64,000 bases of DNA. Source: Acanthosepion lycidas. Its lineage: Eukaryota; Mollusca; Cephalopoda; Sepiida; Sepiidae. A program made the translations under genes and the position numbers. Where the stretch lies: the NCBI GenBank assembly GCA_963932145.1, contig OZ010595.1, forward strand, positions 76,099,497 to 76,163,496, given 5' to 3'. Below the pieces are notes generated by a model. The model saw nothing but the letters and a program-made list of their open reading frames with translations, did not search any database and was not told the DNA's origin. Below, in pieces: positions 45,540-57,365 of the stretch (position 1 is its first letter; each line of letters opens with the position of its first letter).

Positions 45540-47060
45540 AAAAAAGGCCCCAAACTTTATAAAAACAATGTTTTATCATGAAAAAGTTTGTTATTAATAA
45601 TAGGAAAAACTAAAGTATTTTTTAATTATTTAAAAAAAATTTTTATTCCTTTCTAGCACATGTGAAATTTAGCATTAGTCTTTCAATTGAAAAAGACATT
45701 AATTTCTAAATTCTTGCAAAAATCAAATGTCAGATTTTAATGAAACTTTCAGAGCTTGCTCAAAAATGAATGAAATTATTTTAGAAATGTTTTTGTTTTT
45801 TGTTGTTTGTTTTTTTTAAGATAGTCATGGTATTACTTAATTTTATGAAAACTCGAATATATGTACTTTTGTAATTTTTAATTAAATGCAGAAGACTTTG
45901 GAGAATATAAATAATTTATTTATTTATTTTTGTAAATCAAGGAGCATTTCCAAACTTTACCTCTGAATTCTAAAATACAAAACCTGATAAAACTAAGACA
46001 TTATTTAATAAAAAAAAAAAAAAGTTTTTACAGCTTTTATGAATAATATATATTAAGGACATTATTATTAAGCCAAAATATTTTCTTTCAATGAAAAATG
46101 AATTTTTGCAAGAATTACTTTTAAAGTAAATTTTAAATTTGAAAGTTTATTACACTCTGCAAAGTGTTTCTGTTTTTACAATTTTTTTTAATATATAAAC
46201 ATTTCTGGCAAAACTATGATGGCACAATTCAGAAATAATGTTCAGTGTTTTAAGAGCTGTTTCTCCTGATAGTGAGGATCCAGCTTCATAAATTGCGTTG
46301 ATTTTGTGTCAAATTCTCTGACTGACCATCGTTGCATTTTCAAAATTTTTTATTTTCTTTTTTTTGCATATTTAACTAAATATTTTCTTTTCACATTTTT
46401 TAAATATAATCAATTTTTTCTTTTTCAGTGAAAGACATACTGCAATTATTAGTTTTTTTTTTTTTCTTTTTTATATTCAATTTTAGGGGCGAGAACAGCA
46501 CAGGCTTTCGACATATCTTCATTTTAAAAAGTTCAAAAAAAAAAAAAATCAGTAAAATATTAGACTTTTGAAAGTATTTAATTTTTAAGAATTATTTTAT
46601 AATTAAATAAGCTGGTTCACTTAAAGTTCGAAAATGCTGTCACTTCTGCCCTGACGCTAGTTGTTGATACATTGACGTAAATGTCAATTCGCACTTCCAA
46701 AACCAATCACCACTACGGTTAGACATGCTTCTTTTATTTTCAACTAAATTTTTTTTCTGCTAAAATATTGAACAGTGTTTGTTTCCAATTAGTATTATAC
46801 TTTAAATTTTCTAATTTTCCTAAAATAACTTTTGAAAAAAGTATAAGTAAATTTAACTTTTGATAATAAAGTTGTCAAAAATGGCTGAGATGATCAATTA
46901 TTTTATGTAAAGTTTGATGACTCAAAAAAAAAAAGAAGATTTTTAACTAAAATTTTGGACGTGCTAGAAAAGATTAAAAATACTTTGGTCTTTCCTCTAA
47001 CATAAACATTTAGATGATAATTGTTTTAATCAAGTTTGGGGCCTTTTTTAGCGAAGTATT
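45540..47060. mobile_element. About 1.5 kb TIR element with long inverted ends
   Basis: The left end (AAAAAAGGCCCCAAACTT ... TTCCTTTCTAGCAC) recurs inverted at the right end (GTGCTAGAAAAG ... AAGTTTGGGGCC). The inverted similarity covers roughly 130-190 bp with indels. The interior is AT-rich, lacks a coding frame and contains an inner inverted repeat at about 46488-46655 (GGGGCGAGAACAGCACAGG against an imperfect complement). A third copy of the end, with the same flank GCATAGCATGATG, is at 47796-47940. Superfamily not recognised. Confidence 0.55.
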
Positions 47061-47795
47061 GAACATACCTACTTTAATGAAATTTTCAGTTCATATGTGT
47101 TGTGTTTTGGCATGACTATTTATTCATATATGTTGGTCATTGGTGCATTATGAGTAAGTCTATTATCCTAATGTTTATTGGGTGGGTGGTAACGACTGTG
47201 TCTCATTATTCTAGAGGCTATTGAGTGGAAATAATTGTGGATCTGAATGCAGTTACTTGTGATTATTTTATAGTGGTTTTGTTAACTTTTTTTATTTTTT
47301 GTTGATTATTATTATATTGTGTTTGTGCATTCATAATTTAATTTGTTTATTATTTAATTGTATATATATCTATTGACTTTGATTTTTGTTTATTTTTATT
47401 TTTTCAGGTGTTTTTAGTTTTTGATCTTTAAGTAAACTAGTAAAAATTTGTTTATGAATAGTAAATATGTGAACACCACAATACATTCTAAACATAGTGA
47501 AATTAAAAACAAAATTAAACCAAAAATATAGAAAATCGCATCATCCTACAACATTAAATCCTAAAACTGTAAACTCTGTCTGGATGAGAAAATAGCTCAA
47601 ACAACTTTCCCAGACCAAAACAAATTACTAAATAAATGACTTGCTCTCATCTCAAAATGCAGACATGAAAACAAATTAAAAAAATAAAATAAACAAAAAA
47701 TCAATAAATATACAATTAAATAATTAACAAACTACAAATACACACATAAACACAAGTAATTGTATGAACCTTTACTTTTTTTGTTGAAAAAACAG

Positions 47796-47940
47796 CATAG
47801 CATGATGGAAAAAGGCCCCAAAATTAAAAACATTTTATCATCAAAATGTTTGTTATTATTAAGTGGAAAGACCAAAGTATGTTTTTATCATTTTATTAAT
47901 TTTTTTAATCCTTCCTAGCATGTCTGAACTTTTGGTTAAA
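47796..47940 (+). repeat. Extra copy of the GGCCCC-type element end
   Basis: This segment repeats the left end of the 1.5 kb TIR element (AAAAAGGCCCCAAA ... CCTTCCTAGCATGT), including the flanking GCATAGCATGATG. No matching right end is seen nearby. Confidence 0.55.
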
Positions 47941-47948
47941 AAAAATTT

Positions 47949-47952
<4 letters not shown>

Positions 47953-47999
<47 letters not shown>
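47953..47999. repeat. (GT)n microsatellite
   Basis: About 23 GT units in POLE intron 2. Confidence 0.95.
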
Positions 48000-48000
<1 letters not shown>

Positions 48001-50023
48001 CAGTCGATCTGATATTTATGATTAGTGTTTTTTTCTTTTTTTGTTTTCTTTTTTTTTTTTTTTTTTTTTTAACTATTTCATGACATTCCACCTGAATATT
48101 TTTTTAGTAGTTAAAAGCAGGAGTCCTTGGAGAATGTAAAAAATCAATTTTTTATTTATTTTTGTAATTTTTAGAAAAAACTTTTAAACTACCCATTTCC
48201 TGAAAATCTGCTCCGGATTGTAAAAAAAAAAAAAAAAAATTAAATGAAACTATGACATTTAATATTAAACCTGTTAATTGCTTTTATAAATGAGATTTAT
48301 TAAGGGCATTATTGTCTTAAGAAAAAAAAAATTTTCTTTGAATAATGCATTTTTAAATGAATTGTTTTCTTTTTTTCTTTTTTTTTTTTTTTTTATTATT
48401 TATAATATATAAATCTCTTAAAATTCTGCATTACTTTCATCTGGTTAGGTGATGTTGTTGTTAAGTGAAAACTATATTTACTAATCAAATTTGTAAAGTT
48501 TATTACAAATTATTTTGCACCAAGATTTTTAAAAAAAATTTATGTATATAAAATATTGTGTAACCTGCCCATTTTTTGAGAGTATGGTTGACCATACATG
48601 ACATTATCAGAAAATAAGAGCAATGACTATAGTAAATTTAAAGTCAACATTCCTAAAATTAGATTGTGGAGAATATTTTTCAACCTTTTTAAGATTAAAA
48701 ATTATATAAAAAAATGGGAGGGGGTTCATGTCATTTTCTTAAATTATGTTTTACAGATAAATTCTTAATAGAACAATTATGTCAAGACCTGTCAGTGCTT
48801 CATCAAGTACGTAAAACATGGTGATGTTGGTAAAAACAGCTACTATTTTGTTTTAAAAATACATTTCTGTTTTATTTTAAACTTAAATTAAATAATATTT
48901 TTTCCAGTCAGATTAATTATACTTTAAATCAGCTAATAATCCTCAAATAAAGTTTCAGAGAAGTATTTTTTATTTTTGGAAGATTTTTTAATACAGAGAA
49001 TTACATTAGACAACTAAAAAAAGGGCGCTAATCAGATATTTTAGAAGAAATCCCCCCCCCCAAAATGTCTTCCAATCAAGATAATTTCTGTTTGAAATAC
49101 ACCAGAGTATTTTGCTTACTGGAAATAGTACATTTAAACCTTTTAGCTTTCAATTAAAGCTGAAATGAAAGTAATGTAAAAAGGAAACCCTGCTTAGTAC
49201 ATTGTATGTAATTATGACCTATTCAGTGAAGAGTTTTTTTTTTTTTGTTTTTTTTTCTTTTTGTGAAAGGTGGGTTACAACAAAAATTCTCTCAATGTCC
49301 CTTATTTATTGACAAATGATCTGAGTTAATTGAAATTGCTAGAAAAGAAAAGCAAAGAAATTCATGAGGTATTTTTTGCCAATACTTTCATTATCCTGCC
49401 AAACGAAAGTAAAATACTGTAATTGATACTTCATACTCCTAAAAAGTTCTTAGCTTTAAAAAATTAAAAATAATAGCAATTTTTACCTATCATAGTCTTA
49501 CACAGACCCCATCATATATATATGCATGTGTGCGAGTAAATATTATTCAGTGAACAAAAATAGAAAAACATTGACAGCGCAAAGGCAAGGAAATATTTGC
49601 TACACAGTCCAACATTGAATACAGCAACCAAACGCGTGCATGTGTGTGCAACGACACATATATGAGCATATATGCCTAATCCCACACTGTTTACATATGT
49701 TTATGTTTGTGTGAGTGAGCGTGTGTGTGTCTGCATACGTCGATGAGTGTATTTGCATGTATGTATATTTGCGTAAATATGAGTGGCGTCCTGATGGCAA
49801 TTTTTCCTCCCACTTCCATAAAAACACTGATAGACGAAACCACATATAAATACCAAATTTAAAAATTAATCAGTTTGTTTGACAATCGCAAATAGCATGA
49901 AACCCAGTATCACAAACTCACATCAATCTAACTAAATATGTTAGCTCTATCACTGATTTTGAGTGGTTTCTAATAAGTACTACATATATATAATATGTAA
50001 ATAATATACATAAAAAATTGCAC

Positions 50024-50029
<6 letters not shown>

Positions 50030-50108
<79 letters not shown>

Positions 50109-50109
50109 T
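50030..50109. repeat. (TA)n(CA)n compound microsatellite
   Basis: About 26 TA units followed by about 12 CA units in POLE intron 2. Confidence 0.95.
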
Positions 50110-50384
50110 TTCACATATATATAATTTTTTTCCCTTTCTGATTAACTCTTTCACAGACTTTATTGGGGATAGGAATGCAAGAATGTATCCCCCCCCACAT
50201 ATCTATGTAGAGTCATATAAACAAATTGATACACAGCACAATATGTAAGCAACATGGGCATATGTCTTTATGTTGATTGCATTTAAAGCTATGATTTACC
50301 AATTTATGTGTGTGTGTGTGTATATCTATATAATTCCCTTTCTCCGCTGTGTGCGCTGATAGCCTAAGGGTGAGAGAAAGGAAA

Positions 50385-50710
50385 AGGTTACTGAATAAGA
50401 AGAACCAAAACAAAGGTTGGAAAGGAACAATAATATTTATATTAGGTTGGTGCAAAAATAATGACGTAATAATGCCGTTTTTTGACGTATTTTTTAACGT
50501 CAAAAAACGACATTATTACGTCATTATTTTTGCACCAACCTAATAACAGGAACAACATAGAAGATTTGCCAGTGGTGTGTAGTAAGTAATCAACTGCTAG
50601 TGGTGAGCTAGAAGTGAACCGTAAGTGAATCCCAAGTGGAAGACAACATACAGTATATACTACTGTATTTATAGTAATTGGGGCATACCCACTATTGTCC
50701 ATAGGTACTA
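50385..50710 (+). repeat. Dispersed repeat W, copy containing the MITE
   Basis: AAGGTTACTGAATAAG, AGATTTGCCAGTGGTG, ACATACAGTATATACTACT and GTCCATAGGTA match 21734-21975. The mariner MITE at 50442-50543 interrupts it. Confidence 0.55.
50442..50543. mobile_element. 102-bp palindromic mariner MITE
   Basis: Two 47-nt arms with a single mismatch surround an 8-nt AT-rich centre, and the element is flanked by TA on both sides. The ends begin TTAGGTTGGTGCAAAAATAA, very close to the TIR of Hsmar2/MADE1-type mariner elements. It carries no coding capacity. The element sits inside a copy of a dispersed repeat whose paralogue at about 21734-21970 lacks it. Confidence 0.92.
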
Positions 50711-50749
50711 TATAATGGAAATTAATCAGGAATATTGTGATTGAGGAAA

Positions 50750-50796
<47 letters not shown>

Positions 50797-50929
50797 CATT
50801 TTACAGATGATGTCAAATGTCTTTAGCAAAATAATTGTAAACATTATGGCAATATATGAACTTTGTATTTAGCAGCTTGCATGGAATTTTCAAAGGTTCC
50901 GTTTGTAAATTAATAATTTTTCTTTGTAG

Positions 50930-51010
50930 GCTGATATCCTGGATGAAGACAAACGTCTTGTGAGTGCTGTAGATTACTACTTTGTTGAAGAAGATGGCGG
51001 AAGGTTTAAG
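50930..51010 (+). CDS. POLE: DNA polymerase epsilon catalytic subunit, exon 3
   Basis: Third coding exon, 81 nt, 27 residues, phase 0 at both ends. The acceptor is TTTGTAG|GCT. The peptide includes LDEDKRL, SAVDYYF and GGRFK, matching the POLE N-terminal domain directly after the exon 2 motif. The donor is weak: AAG|GTCTGA has C at +3 and no G at +5. The frame runs into TGA one codon past the boundary, so splicing must occur at or before 51010. Because the exon is symmetric, skipping would delete 27 residues without a frameshift. A better-looking donor (TTTAAG|GTATGT) lies 48 nt downstream at about 51060 but follows the stop. Confidence 0.93.
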
Positions 51011-53621
51011 GTCTGAATCTTTGTAATATTTTTTTTTTTTTTTTTTATAATATAGTTTAAGGTATGTTTTTAATGCCATATTTCATTCAATGTTTTACTG
51101 TTTTTGTTTTTGCACCCATTTTTAACCCATTAAGATGGGAGCTCCACTTTCAGTGTCCAAAATGGTTTTAGCACTTCCACCAAAAAACATAGGAATAGAG
51201 GTCTGGAGAAAGATTTGCTGCCAAAAGTGTGTAATAGTCAATTTAACATGTGAAAGAAACCAAATATGTTTAAATATCTTCTTGAGAACAATTTTCTTAC
51301 ATTTTGTAGATTTAAATTTGGGAATTTATAATAAGAAAAAGAAAAGATTTTGTCATGGGGATTTTTTGTTATTTGAAGTTGGGAGGTCAGAGACCAAAAG
51401 AAGCAAAATATGTCAAAAAAAATTGTTAATTTAACTGAATTTTGTGTTGTGTTAATCCACTTGATTGTAAGTCATTTTTTAAAAAGACTCTCAAGTTAAA
51501 GCCATCTGTCACTTAATTATTTAATTTTAATTATTTTAATGTGCAATTTTAAACTCAAAATTAGATTCAAGATGGAATGCGTTATTCAAATACTATCTGA
51601 TAGGAAATGGGTATCATTATCATTGGTTGCTGACAAAGCTAAAGTGAAATTTTTGAAGTTGTGTTTCAAAGCTTCTGATGAATGGTTGGAATTATTCAAT
51701 GGGTTTGATTAGAACAAGGAATGTCAGGATGTATTTTATTACAATATTTATTGGTTCAAAGGAAGAATTTCTTGAATTGTGGAATGTTTGCCAGCTGATC
51801 TTGATTCTTTTGCATGGAAATGCCAGCACTGAAATTTGCTTTTCTGTAAATAGAAATATGTTGGTAGAAAATTTAAAAGAAACATCTCTAAACGTCAAGT
51901 GTATGATGCTATTATAGTCAAGGGAGGGATTTGAATATTAATGTTACTAGTCAGATGTTTACATAATGCCAACCAATCTCATTTTTGTTAATTTTTTTTT
52001 TTTTATGTAAGCAGGAGAAAAAGTATCAGCTGAAGAACAGAAAACGAAAGAAAGAGGACAGTTAAATAAATGTATAATTTATATAAAAAGACTGGTAACT
52101 TCTATCTGTTGTTGCTAAGACAGCAGGAAGAGAGTAGTGAAATTCAAAGTGAAATACATACTTGATGGTGGGTTTCATCATCGTCAGTTGTGTCTGTGTG
52201 GACATCAAATGCTGATCTTTGTCGGGTCTGTTTGAATTTGGGTATATATATAGTTTTTTGTCTGCTTGAAATTAAGGTTTTGGTTTTTTAGTGGGAGTGG
52301 CTCTGACTGGTCATATTAATTTGTTTTGGTTAAAGTGGATGTATGCATGGAGCTGATGTGTAGAAAATGAATAGACACAGTCTGTTTTCAGTCTTTGGCC
52401 AACATCTGGTTTGTGCAGAAAATGTAAGAGGCACAACAATGGTGAAAAGAAATTTATTTATTTTTTTTTTAATATATGGTTTGTAAACAATCCTTTGGGT
52501 CATTGATTCCATCACTCTCCAGTTATGCCACTAGAATGGAGTTATTTAGTGCTATAATTTGTTCTATAGAACAACCTTTTTCAAGTAGGCTAGGGTATAC
52601 TTTCTTTTTATCTTGAAAAGGTCTTCTAAGACTAGTCAGGTTATAAAATTGTTCACATATAGAGGTAAGATCACTACAATTGCTTACAATATGTTTTACT
52701 GTATGTACCTCCTAACATGCTATGCTTATTACACTCATTTTTCTCAAATCTCATTTTTTTACATTCTTAAAGCTAATTTTCAATTACTCATTTGAATGTT
52801 TTGTGATCCTTGTTAAATATTTTTGCAATTTCCAACATTCTCATTATTCAATAACCTTTACAGTATTTTGGATTTTGAAGTTTCTATCTTATGAATCATT
52901 TGCATTCTTTATATATCTGAAATTAAAAAAAAATATTGAAAGTATTTCTATATACTGTATTTTCTTGTCTAATATGAGAAATTTAAAAATGGAAATTGAA
53001 GGCGAAAAAGGGTGGTTGTATTATAAACAAGTACATCTTTTCAAAAAATTTTACTCGCTTTAAAAATACTCTTAGTCGAAACAGCAAGATTGAAAATAGA
53101 CTCGACGTAAAAAAAAAATTGAAAATAAGTTTAGAAATGGAAATTAGACAAAACTTGTAATGGCCAAACATTCAGTTCATTTTTACTCTTTAATATTGTG
53201 AGAAATTAAATATTTTAGTGTAATATATGTATGATGTAGAGATTTTAATGGATAATATGGTATTGATAAAATTACACCTTTAAGTGCCGACTTGAGGTGC
53301 ATCATCAGTGTTGTTGCTCCCATGTCACTAGAAGTTTCAGGTCTAAATAAACAACAGACTTGTTTGATGGTTGACCCAACTGAATATGATCAGTATTTAG
53401 TTCGCACCCAGAGTAAATTTGCTACTAGCTTTAGGACATGCTTTATATAAATTCCCCCAGAAAATGGCAACTAATCAAGTCTACACTTGGGCTATTTGAT
53501 GTTATAAATCTGGTATGCTTGGTTCTACTGATTTTCCTACATGAGGCCAAGACGGGGTGTTTTTTTGTTTGTGTATTTTTTTTTTTTAGAAGAAAAAAAA
53601 ATAAGATCAAATCAATAAATA

Positions 53622-54365
53622 CAGGGTGTTTCAAAAAGAATACGCCAAAATCATCACGTGATGTGTCAATAACGAAAAAAGTTACAAACCTCTAGCATGA
53701 ACACGTGTTGTATATACATTCAAGTTTCATTTCATATTTTATAAGTGCTCAATGTAGCCACCACCGGCAACGCGGACAACATCAAGCTGATATAAGAATT
53801 CCTCCCAAACGCGCCTTAACATGTCACGGTCCACTGTGTTGATTTTGCAGCTATTATTCGATATTTCAAGTCATCGATACTTGCTGGAAGTGCTGGAACA
53901 TAAACTTGGTCTTTAACTAACCCCCCCACAAGAAAAAGTCACACACAATGAGGTCCGGGGACCTGGCAGGCCAAGCACAGAGAGCAAGGTCTTTAGCACC
54001 TCTCCTCTCAATCCATCGCTGAGGCATGTTTTCATTCAAATAAGCTCTAACCTCGAGATGCCAATGGGGAGGTGCTCCATCTTGCTGAAAAATGAAGTCA
54101 TTCGAATCTGCCTGCACCGTGAAAATGGCGTTTGTTATCGCGAACTCGAGCACGCAAAACGCCTTCTGCTGAAGAGTCGCCATTTTGATTGATCTTCCCA
54201 CAATTCAGCTGCACCGGAAGTTAAGCTAACGACAGCGGTGAAACTGACACCCAATAAAACTTTGATAACTACTCTATCAAATAACCACTGATTGAGTCCA
54301 CTACAATGCTATAGACCTGAAAAAACAGCGTAATGATTTTGGCGTATTCTTTTTGAAACACCCTG
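53622..54365 (-). mobile_element. Internally deleted mariner-type transposon
   Basis: A 744-bp element with near-perfect TIRs (CAGGGTGTTTCAAAAAGAAT at the left, its complement at the right) flanked by TA on both sides. The minus strand encodes the transposase N terminus (MATLQQKAFCVLEFA) fused after about 25 residues to the catalytic C-terminal part (DFIFQQDGAPPH ... SPDLIVCDFFLWGG). The middle, including most of the DNA-binding domain and the first catalytic Asp, is deleted. A frameshift follows, then the terminal residues ending GGGYIEHL. The ends could still be mobilised in trans. Confidence 0.9.
53917..54201 (-). pseudogene. Mariner transposase, fused N and C termini
   Basis: A 94-residue frame lying within the TIR element at 53622-54365. 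Residues 1-30 match the N-terminal helix-turn-helix start; residues 32-94 match the second and third catalytic Asp regions. The fusion point is near codon 30. The full-length family is about 340 residues, so roughly two thirds is missing. Confidence 0.85.
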
Positions 54366-55328
54366 TATATATACATTAATAAAATAAAAAATCTGAGTTA
54401 TTATATTGGCTCATTTTACAACTTTTCTTTCTCTTCTTCCTCTTTTTAAATTCTTTATTATTTCTTATTTGTTTGATCTTTTTTCTCTTTTTATAACTTT
54501 CCTTTTTATTCTTAACTAGACTTAAAAACATTTAAATTAGAGTGATTAAAATGGTACAATTTTTCAAAAAAAAATTACATTAGGATATCTGTATTATGGG
54601 ATTGTATTATAATCAAGGATTTAATTTATTCTATTTTTAGCTTCAGAAATACAGGGTTGTATTATACACAAGAAAATACAGTATATTTATTTGAATATGA
54701 TTAAGAACTGTGGAGTGAGTAGCCATGGTCAAATGCAAAATAAGTAACAGAATTGTTCAAGTTTGCAATAAGCAAGAAAAAGAAAAGAACAGAGCAAAAT
54801 AATGCAAGACAAATTAGCAGTAATAAGGCAGAGCAACAGTAATAGGTCAAAAAGCAAACTAAGAATTGGGGTTGACAGACAAAAGCAAGTTCAGACAAGT
54901 GAATGTAGCGTTCTGACTTAAAGAGAAGACAGACTGGAACTGAGTCAGATGAAACTGAGAACCTGCCTATTTTATTAGCTAAGAAAAAATCCCAGCATAT
55001 ATTTGTGTGCTTTTGCTTATAAATTGGGGTGGAGCAAGTGTTTTGTAGTCATTCCCTAGTTTGATTGAAACCAGCAAGAACCCTTGAGTTGTATAATAGA
55101 ATCTCACTCCATCAAATAAATTATTATAAGTGGTTTTCATGACAAAAAAAAAAAAGATAATTTAAGCTAAAATTTACATGGTAACTTTATCACACAAATA
55201 TTTTACCAATATTAGCTGGTTAATACCAGATAGTGAAAACATTCATTTGTATAATGAAATTTGATAACTTTTTACATGGTTTCTTGTTTGAAACATGATT
55301 TTATTTGTTTAAATTTTGTTTCATTCAG

Positions 55329-55466
55329 GCTACTCTTCTTTTTCGACCTTACTTTTATGTGGCTACAAAAGCCAATTGCGAAAGAGAGGTGGCATCATAT
55401 CTCACAAAAAGATTTTCAGGAAAGATTGCTTCTGTGGAAACGATTGCTAAAGAGGATCTTGATTTG
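55329..55466 (+). CDS. POLE: DNA polymerase epsilon catalytic subunit, exon 4
   Basis: Fourth coding exon, 138 nt, 46 residues, phase 0 at both ends. The acceptor is CATTCAG|GCT and the donor TTG|GTAAGC. The peptide contains [28 protein letters not shown] and KEDLDL, all matching the conserved block that follows the exon 3 segment in animal POLE. This region is part of the N-terminal fold of the catalytic subunit in the nucleus. A poly-T stretch starts directly after the donor. No frame breaks are present. Confidence 0.95.
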
Positions 55467-55698
55467 GTAAGCTTTTTTTTAAATTTTTGTATGTGCATCT
55501 ATTTTTGCTAAATCAAAATTTTATAGATTGACCAGATAAAAATACAAAATAAGGTGGTCGTTATTTTTTCATATTTAATACAGCTTGTGTCAGTTGCAGA
55601 GCTCCAGACTAAAATTTTGGATCACCCTGGAAATGTCCCCCAAAAACTTCTTTGTCCTCTCCCCCCACTCCCAATTTTAAATCAGTCCAACAATTATG

Positions 55699-55731
<33 letters not shown>

Positions 55732-56803
55732 ATCATTTATAGTTGGTAGCATCATTTATATTTGTTAATAGCATAATAAAAGTATCATTAAAGCATTTAG
55801 GAAATAAATATTGTTTGATCTGTGTGTACATGTTGCATTTCTTAACCCTTTAGTATTAAACATGCTCAAACCTGCCCCGTAAATATCAGCTCTCAAAGTC
55901 ACAATGTTTGTGTGACTTTCTGCATTATTTGTAATGATGTCTTCATATATTTTGACAGAGTTTACATGTGGTGTTGTTACAGCGGGTTGAACATTGAAAG
56001 CTAATATTTGCAGGCTGAATTTTGCTAGGTTGAATGCTAAAGGGGTTAAAAATGCCTAGCACTATTGGTGAGAAGTAAAATAAAAAAATAAATTTTTTTT
56101 TTTATTTTTTTGAATAAATATAACAATTTTAATTTAAAAAAAAAATGTATCCCCGCCTTAAAAAACATTGTTCAAACCATGTTAATTTCAGGTCCCAATT
56201 AGTTGTAATATTCACATCTCTTGAAGCATTGTCTTTGAGTATTTGATTTTATTTTTTTTATTTAGTTTTATCTTAATTTCAGTTGCTATTTATTGAATAT
56301 TCCAGCTTGTTAGTCCATAAGTGTTAGCATGGATTGAAAGTATTTGTTAATGATCAGTAATTAATACAAACATTACTGGTAGAAAAGGACTATCATATAT
56401 CAAATGTAAATTCATTGCTAATGATTTTACTACAAAAATCCATTGAAAATCAGGAACAAGTGATTGTTAATGGTCAGGAATTAATACAAGCATTACTGGC
56501 AGAATATATCTATATGTACAATGTAAATTTATTGTCAAGGATTTTACTACAGAAAATCATTCAAAATTAAGAAAAGTATTCTCAGCTACTGAGAATGAAT
56601 GTCTGCATTACAGATAGATTAAGGCTATTATATTTAAAATTGTTTGTCAACATTCATGTCTCGTTTCTTTGGTTCTTGTTTTGTTATTTGTTCTCTTAAA
56701 AAGAAAAAAAAAAAAAGAAGATTTTAGTTCTAAAGAGCTAAATTCTTTTAGCACATATCTCAAAATCTTATTTGATTGCCTAATATTTCTGTTTGTTCCA
56801 AAG
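55467..56803 (+). other. POLE: POLE intron 4
   Basis: A 1.34 kb intron, phase 0, GTAAGC at 55467 to CCAAAG at 56803. It contains a 200-bp piggyBac-like MITE (55846-56045). Around 56340-56580 a roughly 110-bp segment occurs twice with moderate divergence (shared words such as GTTAATGRTCAGKAATTAAT and GGATTTTACTACARAAAATC). Confidence 0.85.
55846..56045. mobile_element. piggyBac-like MITE, 200 bp
   Basis: TTAA at 55842-55845 and at 56046-56049 flank a 200-bp sequence with short inverted ends (CCCTTTAGTATT versus the complement of AATGCTAAAGGGG). TTAA target duplications with CCC-type ends are characteristic of piggyBac. It is non-coding. Confidence 0.75.
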
Positions 56804-56958
56804 CATAATCACCTGTTGGGATTGAAAAGAACATACCTGAAGTTATCTTTCCTCAGTGTTGAAGAACTAGTGAAGGTAAAGCGGGACATTATGCCAACAG
56901 TGAAAAAGAACAAGGAACGAGAAAAGTCTATGGATAATTATGCTGCTATGTTGAACAT
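56804..56958 (+). CDS. POLE: DNA polymerase epsilon catalytic subunit, exon 5
   Basis: Fifth coding exon, 155 nt: 51 codons plus two bases (phase 2 donor AACAT|GTAAGT). The acceptor is TTCCAAAG|CAT. The peptide contains NHLLGLKRTYLKLSF, VEELVKVKRDI, VKKNKERE and DNYAAMLN, following KEDLDL of exon 4 as in other animal POLE proteins. It brings the total encoded in the window to about 185 residues of a protein normally near 2,280. The following exon, which should precede the exonuclease motifs, was not found before 64000, so intron 5 is longer than 7 kb. Confidence 0.95.
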
Positions 56959-57365
56959 GTAAGTTTTCAGGATTTTATCCACCTGCAAACATTCAGTACG
57001 AAATTAATCCTACAACCAAGTATGCATGTATTTATGGTTCTGTGACTTGTTTACATGTATTGTCTGTGGTCAAACTGCATGTGTCATTAAACATATTGAC
57101 AATTTTGTCAGGTCATTATATTACCATATGTGTGTATGATTGTACATTAGATTTGCATATATTTGTACATATGATTAAATAAGAAACAAGGACGTAAAAT
57201 GTTTATAAATTTAATGTTTTGCTATTTTGCTTTGGGTATATATTTCAATTTTTTAATTTTATGTTTTGTCTTTATTGGTTGTGGGGACATGTTCAGGGCT
57301 TAGTCAAGGGTCTTGTGTACTATCTATGATATGGGGCCACCATCTTATTCCATCTCAAATTTTGG

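Larger units (their letters stand above)
40412..50929 (+). other. POLE: POLE intron 2
   Basis: A 10.5 kb intron, phase 0, from GTAAGT at 40412 to TTTGTAG at 50929. It carries a Helitron-like end (41003-41418), a Tigger-type MITE (41793-41929), a broken Tc1 transposase, a three-unit tandem array of a dispersed repeat (44760-45260), a 1.5 kb TIR element (45540-47060), a (GT)n tract and a palindromic mariner MITE (50442-50543). From about 48.0 to 49.9 kb it is AT-rich with long A and T runs, and I recognise nothing specific there. Confidence 0.85.
51011..55328 (+). other. POLE: POLE intron 3
   Basis: A 4.3 kb intron, phase 0, starting at the weak donor GTCTGA. Its main identifiable content is the 744-bp internally deleted mariner element at 53622-54365. 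The open frames seen at 51.1-53.1 kb are AT-rich and low complexity, with no recognisable domain. A CTGATGA motif on the minus strand near 53300-53315 resembles the start of a hammerhead core, but the rest of the core is missing. Confidence 0.85.

Noticed and set aside
52722..53063. 113-residue AT-rich frame in POLE intron 3
   Set aside because: The composition is Phe/Ile/Leu/Lys rich as expected from random AT-rich DNA; no motif or splice context.
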